Source: Anisodus tanguticus (lineage: Eukaryota > Streptophyta > Magnoliopsida > Solanales > Solanaceae). Taken from it: a stretch of 64,000 bases of DNA. Numbering within the stretch: the first letter of the stretch is position 1; each line of letters starts with the position of its first letter. The stretch spans positions 44,894,110 to 44,958,109 of the forward strand of contig CM067553.1 of assembly GCA_034509755.1 (NCBI GenBank), read 5' to 3'. Shown piece after piece: positions 58,694 through 64,000 of this stretch. The notes below the pieces were generated by a model, which made no database searches, had not been told where the DNA came from, and was given only the letters and a program-made list of their open reading frames with translations. Both the position numbers and the translations under genes were made by a program.

Positions 58694-58926
58694 ATGTCGG
58701 TCAAAAGTTGTGTGACCAAATCTGGATATGGCAATGGTTTTCTGGTAGAAGAGAGTGATGATGATGAATGTGTTCATGGTGTCACCGCTACCAAGACTGG
58801 TGGGAAAAAGCGCTCTCGAGAGCCTGAGGATGCAACGGGACAAAAGGAGAAGACAGAAGATGTTATTCTATCTTGCACAGCAGAAGGCCTATATTTGTCT
58901 CAGACAAAGAATCCAAAATTGGGATA
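58694..58926 (+). pseudogene. gag-start relic of copy C
   Basis: Frame of 76 codons starting MSVKSCVTKSGYGNGFLVEE, rich in Glu/Asp/Lys, ending at 58924. It begins 43 bp after the 5-prime LTR, where gag should start, and the corresponding frame is also present in copy A. I cannot match it to a known gag domain. It could be a short leader protein unique to the family. Confidence 0.5.
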
Positions 58927-59199
58927 AGTATTTTTTCTTACTTGTCAAGAATAAAGATTAAATGATTTCTGATTAAAAATGGATTAAAGTAAGTTAATTT
59001 ATATTCCTTACGCTTTAAAAATCAGAAGTTTAATCTCTTCATCTTTCCCATTTAAAGATTGGACTTTGTAAACGACTTAAAAAGATCCGTTCTTTTAAGT
59101 GTAATTATTAAAAGTGTGTAAAGTATGTTCGCACATACGATGGAGAAAGATCCACTAACTGTGCGAAAACTGTTACCACTCTTAAGTAAGCGCCAAGAA

Positions 59200-60050
59200 T
59201 TATCTGGGCACTAATCTTAACGGAAGAAGTCTAAAAGCTATAGACGTTGAACATGTCATACTATTTGGCAGAAGATCCTTCATATGATGATATTGGACAC
59301 TCAGTCATAAAAAGCCTCCGGGCGACTGGAGTGGGCCAAAATTCCTTTGATATGATGATATTGGACACTAAGTATTACAAAGCCTCCGGGCGACTGGAGT
59401 GGGGCCAGAATTCATTTCATAGGAAAAGTAATGGACATCTAGTAAGGTGGGCCAGAGTTTCCAGGTCTTAAATGATCTGAAGGCCTAAAGAAAGGCAGTG
59501 AAGAAATTGGACACTCAGTCTGCCAAAACAACTGCAGTGGGCCAGAGTATCGCGATCACATATGATCCGGTTACGCCCTAACTATGGGCAAGAGGTTGTT
59601 CATGTGAAGCAACGCCATCTCTAAAGTAGAAGGGGTTGGAGAGGTTGTCCTCAATAAGGGCTTCAGGGAATGAGATCACTCTAAGATGAGGTGATACATA
59701 TCCCAAACTTGGTTTAAGGGACGCTGTTGGTCAAGCTGGTTTGAGACTAGTCCAGCATGTCTGTAATAACTAAGAATGGTACAGTACGTCTGTAGCTAAA
59801 TGAATGATATATTTGTAATCCGTGCATCTATGGCATCATAGATTAAGACACGTTAAATAGCAAGTCATTCAAAAGCTAACGATGTTGAGATTGTTGCCTT
59901 CTGTCGACATAAACCCTCAAAATAAATGAGAGGTAGGCGAAGAGGCAAAAACACCTTTTCAAATTCCGTCAAAGGGAATAGCGAAAGAAGCACCGCTCCT
60001 CTAGAACTTAGTCACACCTACTTGGGTGATTTGAAGTTTATACAAAATAG
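59200..60050 (+). pseudogene. Decayed gag-end/protease segment of copy C
   Basis: Imperfect repeats carrying ATATTGGACACT and CGACTGGAGTGGG phrases lie at about 59285-59530. They are followed by a block near 59605-59660 readable as NNATSKVEGVGEVV-like text, which resembles the post-protease stretch of copia pol. Stops are frequent. Confidence 0.55.
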
Positions 60051-60446
60051 AGGGGGGAGACAAGTACGTTATGACCTCATTGATTATGGTACAACGTATT
60101 GTATCATTTATTTGTTGAAAAGCAAAGATGAAGTTGTTTAAGCGGATAAGCGCTACAATGCAGAAGTTGGAAATCAACTAAGCCTATGGATTGCGAAATT
60201 CATAGTGATAGTGGGGGAGAATGTGAAGCATCGTTCATTAAACGACTGTTCATTTCTCACCTTAGTCCAACGGTGTTAGCCAAGCGCAAAGTCGTACGCC
60301 CAAATTATGTGGGGTGGCTTGGTAAAAGTTGGAATACTGAAACAGGTCAAGTTGTACTTAAGACCGTAGATTGCATATCCACCGGATCCGCAAATAACAG
60401 TAGTGTTGATCGCCTCTTGGCATCAAAGAATGCTGAATTCTTTTAA
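60000..60446 (+). pseudogene. Integrase relic of copy C
   Basis: Text like SHTYLGDLKFIQNRGGRQVRY is followed by IDYGTTYCIIYLLKSKDEVV and, after TAA at 60138, by AEVGNQLSLWIAKF and GGECEASF. It jumps within about 65 bp to the LKTVDCIS...NNSSVDRLLASKNAEFF block. In a full copia integrase these are separated by more than 100 residues, so the catalytic core is mostly deleted. Confidence 0.75.
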
Positions 60447-60784
60447 GATAGCTTTCCTTGAAAAAGGAAAAAGGAGTAATTGCTCAAGGTTAACAAGAAC
60501 CCGCGAGGGCCTGACTGTCCGGAACTAGACGTTCTGTATCTACAGGACTAGAAAGTTGCTGGCTATCCAGAACTTAATATTCCAGATCTGCAGAACTCAG
60601 GGATTCTAGATGTTGAATCGAGAAGGAGCAAAGAGGGGACAAAGACTTCTTCCATACCTTTTAGCTTGTATGGTTGAGAATCAACCATGGACAATTGACA
60701 AATAATTGTCATCTCCAAAAGCGCTGCTTTGGAAAGAAGCTAAAGAGAGAAATATATTCCATCATATAGAACCATACGTGTGTA

Positions 60785-61000
60785 ATGGTTGATCTTCCTC
60801 CGGGAAAAGAACCTTTGGGTTGTAAAATGTGCTCCCCTGTGAGTAGCTTAACATCCAGGGCCATTGCAGTCTTGTGTGGCATGGATATTGAAACAGCTTT
60901 CCCAACCGAAGAGTTGGAAGAAGAGGATCAGAATTGGTTTGCTGAACTGTTGGGCTTCTTCCTGAAATGTTTACATTTTGGTCCTGAAAGTTTCAGATAA
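60785..61000 (+). pseudogene. RT-start relic of copy C
   Basis: The 71-codon frame starts MVDLPPGKEPLGCK and fuses directly to CSPVSS, then MDIETAFPTEELEEE, as in A and B. The RT palm core with YVDD is absent: only about 240 bp separate this frame from RNase H-like text. Confidence 0.75.
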
Positions 61001-61249
61001 AATAGAAACAATGAATCTGACCACAGAAACATTGACTCTGAAGTTAGAAAGTCAACAGTTGGAAAATCAACAGTCTGAAAGTAAAAGTCATATTGAAATA
61101 AAGTCTCGATATGCCACCAATGGATATGAATCATAGAACTTATTGGAATCATGGTGCACCCATAAATAAGGAGCGATATGCTCAGGTCACGTGTAGTTCA
61201 ATGTATTGTACACACTACAACCGACCTGGTATCGTCCTACAATCAGATC

Positions 61250-61800
61250 GGTTGAACTAAGGTTCACCGATGATCTTAATACATGATCAATAGAAGGCGT
61301 TAAGTCGGATATGACGATATCGAATTATTCGCTTATCTACGGATTATAGTATTCTGGATGTCCAAATGGTTACGAGAGAACACGGTGATGCAACCGGACA
61401 TCGGATCTGAAGAACACCAACGCCACAAGTAAATGTGTATGGTGGTTCTTGGAAAATCCTCTAAGCAAACTTGCATCGGCCGATTCATGATGGAATCGGA
61501 GTTTATCGCTTTATACAAAGCATGAAAGAAGTTGAGTAACTTCACGGCTCCTTAGAGGACGTCCCTTATTAGGAGAAACCCGTGCCTTCAGCAGTGCTAC
61601 ACTGTGGCTAGCCGGTCGGCTTCAGGAAGGACACGGATGACGGCGTCTCGACATATCTGTCAAGATCTGTCAGGAGACATAAGACCGTATGGCAGTTGAT
61701 CATCACGGGTGTCACTTCCTTGTTTACTAACTAAGGGACTACCCAAAGATCAAGTGTTCTGCATGTCTAGGGGAATGGGCTTAAAACCCAAACAATACGA
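61250..61800 (+). pseudogene. RNase H relic of copy C
   Basis: Readable pieces include SSKQTCIGRFMMESEFIALYKA (about 61460-61525), RRHKTVWQLIITGV (about 61675-61715) and TTQRSSVLHV...NGLK near 61737-61792, or in another frame LTKGLPKDQVF. These are the RNase H and terminal blocks of copia pol, interrupted by several stops. Confidence 0.65.
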
Positions 61801-62433
61801 ACCTTTACGGTGGAAACCCAACCATACTGATTGAAGATCCCAAGAATGTGGTTTAATAGGAAAACTAAGCGGCAAAAGGTTCAGTTGAGTGCTTCGGTGG
61901 AAGCAAGAAGCACTTCGGATGATGATTTATGTACGGAAACATGAATCCAAAGTTGTTCCCGCGATAGACATTAAAGTGCTACCTGCATGGTGGGTAAAGG
62001 TTAAGCTTACAAACCTTTAATGATCCTCAAACTGTTGAGGTTAAGGTTGGAGAAACTTTTAATGATTCCTAACACTTGTGAAGTGGGGTATAGCAGGATA
62101 CCTTGTAAGAGATCACCTATTTAAGTGCGAGGATGGCCGTCTCAAATGAACGCACTTAAGAATCCAAGTGTGTCCAAGGCCACAACGGACAAAAATATAA
62201 GAATGAAAACGAATAAGAAGAGTTATTGTGTTGTTATCATTGTCTTGGCTTACACTAAACACTGACGGTTCAAGACATCACGTTCACCGCGCAGTAAGTA
62301 AGTCCGATGGTATTCAACTAAGGAAGGTTCAAAGCGAAAGCTACCTCTCCTGATGCAATATATTTTCGCTGAAAGATTGCTGAAATGTAGGCACCTTGTG
62401 TGTGCGCCTCAATCTCTCTTTCATAGAGGGGAT
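61801..62433 (+). other. Non-coding tail of copy C
   Basis: Between the pol relic and the polypurine tract no coding resemblance is seen. The stretch is conserved in order with 36784-37430 and 43541-44200 on the minus strand. Confidence 0.55.
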
Positions 62434-63905
62434 TGTTGGAAATTAGCCTTTGGCGGGGAGATGCGTCCACCCATCTTGATGAATTAAACACTAGTGTTTC
62501 ACATGTTAGAGACCTTGTCTCTTCGCACATGCATGATCTACGAAGTGAGTAGATGACCGTAGGGTCAAGAATCGTCAAATTTCGTTGATAAATAAAAGAG
62601 ATATTAGTCCACGAAGTAAGGTGTTTAAGGCATGGAAATGTGGTATGGGACAAATCTACCACATCGGTGGGAATAGGAAGAATTGCTCTCTATATATGTT
62701 TCGAATTGGTAAAGGGTTTGGGACCCCAAGGGGTATCCCATGTGTTTAAAGGAGGGAGGACCTAGATGTGGTTGAGTTCATGGCTAAGCCCTCACGCGCG
62801 CCGCGCGCCCGTCCCGTCCGGTCTCGGGCTCGGGCTCGGGTTTCGGGTTTTGGGTTTCGGGTCACGGGTCGTGGGTCGTGGTTTGTGGGGACTTTCTGAT
62901 ATTATCTTTTTGGACCAGAGAACTCTGCCAGATGTACAGTTTGATCCCTGGAGTTTCATATGTACAGTTTGGACCTGAATTCTTTCATATGTACAGTTTG
63001 GTCCCTGAAGTTTTAATATTTATAGTTTGGTCCCCGAGTTTCGGAGACTTTTTCTCGCCTACCGTTGGATCGCGTTTTGGAGAATTAACCAGCCATTACT
63101 TGGCCGATTAACTCTCCATTAACAGCCCATTACTTGGGCATTTGGGCAGCCTCTTTCAATGGTCTTAATAGCCATTACTTGGTTGTTTTAATGGCCTCCC
63201 TTAATGGCAATTACAGCCTTGTTTTGGCAGTTGGACAGCCCCTCTTGCATGCTATATATTGAGCAGTTGTTGGCTCAATTTTGGACTGAACAAAAGGCTG
63301 AAAACATGCAGAAAAATGACACATAAAACAGAATGAAAAATCATGAAATCAGTGAGCAAAAACTGCTCGAAACAGTGGCTGAAAATCAGTCAAAAACAGT
63401 GACCAAACCCTCACGTATACACAAGATATACACTATAGAGACACACTATATACACAGAGACAAAAGAGAAGAGTAAAGAGAAACTCTTCCTTCCAATTTC
63501 ATATCTTCAGCAAGTCGAGTCATATTTGTTTTCTTCGTCAGGCTCAACCTATTGGCTTTGTAGCGTTGAGATTAAAGTGTTGTTTTATTTTGGGAGACTA
63601 TTGTCCGCTAACGTAAAAGCATATATACGGGGCAATCTTGTCTTAAGGACAGAGTGCAATCACGCGACTCAACACACAACGTTGTAACCATCCAGATTTA
63701 GTTGTTTCTTGATTTCAGGATATCAAGATTCAAGACACAACAAGCTTGCGGCAGTTCTCAACATTGGCCTTGCAAGGTTATCAAGATTCAAGACACAACA
63801 AGCTTGCGGCAGTTTTGAAGATTGACCATTTATCTATCCTTTCGAACATTTGTAATAGTTACTTACTTCTCGTACTGCTTTATAAAGTACAATAGAGTAC
63901 CAACA
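62434..63905 (+). repeat. 3-prime LTR of copy C
   Basis: 1472 bp. Matches 57232-58650 closely, with a longer GC-rich minisatellite (GGGCTCGGGCTCGGGTTTCG type, about 62820-62885). Confidence 0.92.
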
Positions 63906-64000
63906 TTTTATTCACGGGGTTCGAATTCGAAATTTTTAATTATGAATGGATAAATCATATGAATATTCCTCCCACTACAATCCATTATGGTAGCTCGGGT

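Larger units (their letters stand above)
57232..63905 (+). mobile_element. Long-LTR non-autonomous copia element, copy C (complete)
   Basis: Complete 6674-bp + strand member of the family at 35527 and 42523, with target duplication TTTTA (57227-57231, 63906-63910). The LTRs 57232-58650 (1419 bp) and 62434-63905 (1472 bp) run from TGTTGGAAATTAG to GAGTACCAACA. The polypurine tract CATAGAGGGGAT precedes the 3-prime LTR. No initiator tRNA-Met primer site follows the 5-prime LTR; the sequence there is ATTTAAGACAAG. The internal region is 3.78 kb, holding gag-start, integrase, RT-start and RNase H relics. Confidence 0.93.

Overview
The window is nuclear DNA of a flowering plant, most likely a Solanaceae species. 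The evidence is two intron-rich, GT/AG-spliced plant genes, AT-rich spacers, and repeats that resemble Solanaceae families: a SINE ending in TTG repeats, two tRNA-derived SINEs, Stowaway and other MITEs, and Ty1/copia elements. I could not run any search, so the family assignment rests on recognition.

Only two intact host genes are visible, both on the + strand. The first (5478-10086, 4 coding exons, 304 aa) encodes a chloroplast RNA-binding protein of the cp29 type, with a transit peptide, an acidic domain, two RRMs and a Gly-rich linker. The second (22394-26584, 7 coding exons, 709 aa) encodes a cyclic nucleotide-gated channel of the CNGC15 type. They act in different compartments and show no functional link.

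Layout: 1-5260 is AT-rich spacer with a Helitron-like stretch, a hAT transposase fragment between two 159-bp direct repeats, and a GC-richer patch that looks organellar. 5261-10500 is the cp29-like gene, whose first intron is swollen by serial duplications carrying SINE copies. 11400-12150 holds a broken, unrecognised coding remnant. 12247-17342 is a decayed copia element (TSD GAAAG). 18198-20105 holds hAT-like and CACTA-like non-autonomous remnants. 22394-26584 is the CNGC15-like gene with several MITEs in its introns. 26998-31979 is a younger copia element of the same family as the first (TSD GTAAG). 32000-35520 is spacer with a 73-bp minisatellite and a small orphan ORF resembling a transit peptide.

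35527-46768 and 57232-63905 hold three copies (A, B, C) of another copia family with long LTRs (1.0-1.5 kb). Its internal region is a shrunken, deletion-riddled pol that is laid out the same way in all three copies. A has TSD TTTTT, C has TSD TTTTA, and B is a truncated recombinant. 49410-54176 is an old minus-strand copia element with unusually short 163-bp LTRs (TSD TAGTG). The rest is AT-rich spacer with MITE and SINE remnants.

The observations most worth a second look are the long-LTR family that appears to have spread after losing its RT core, the patchy CAG/CTG to CG one-base length changes between its copies, two glycine substitutions in the cyclic-nucleotide cassette of the channel, and the serially duplicated intron 1 of the cp29-like gene.
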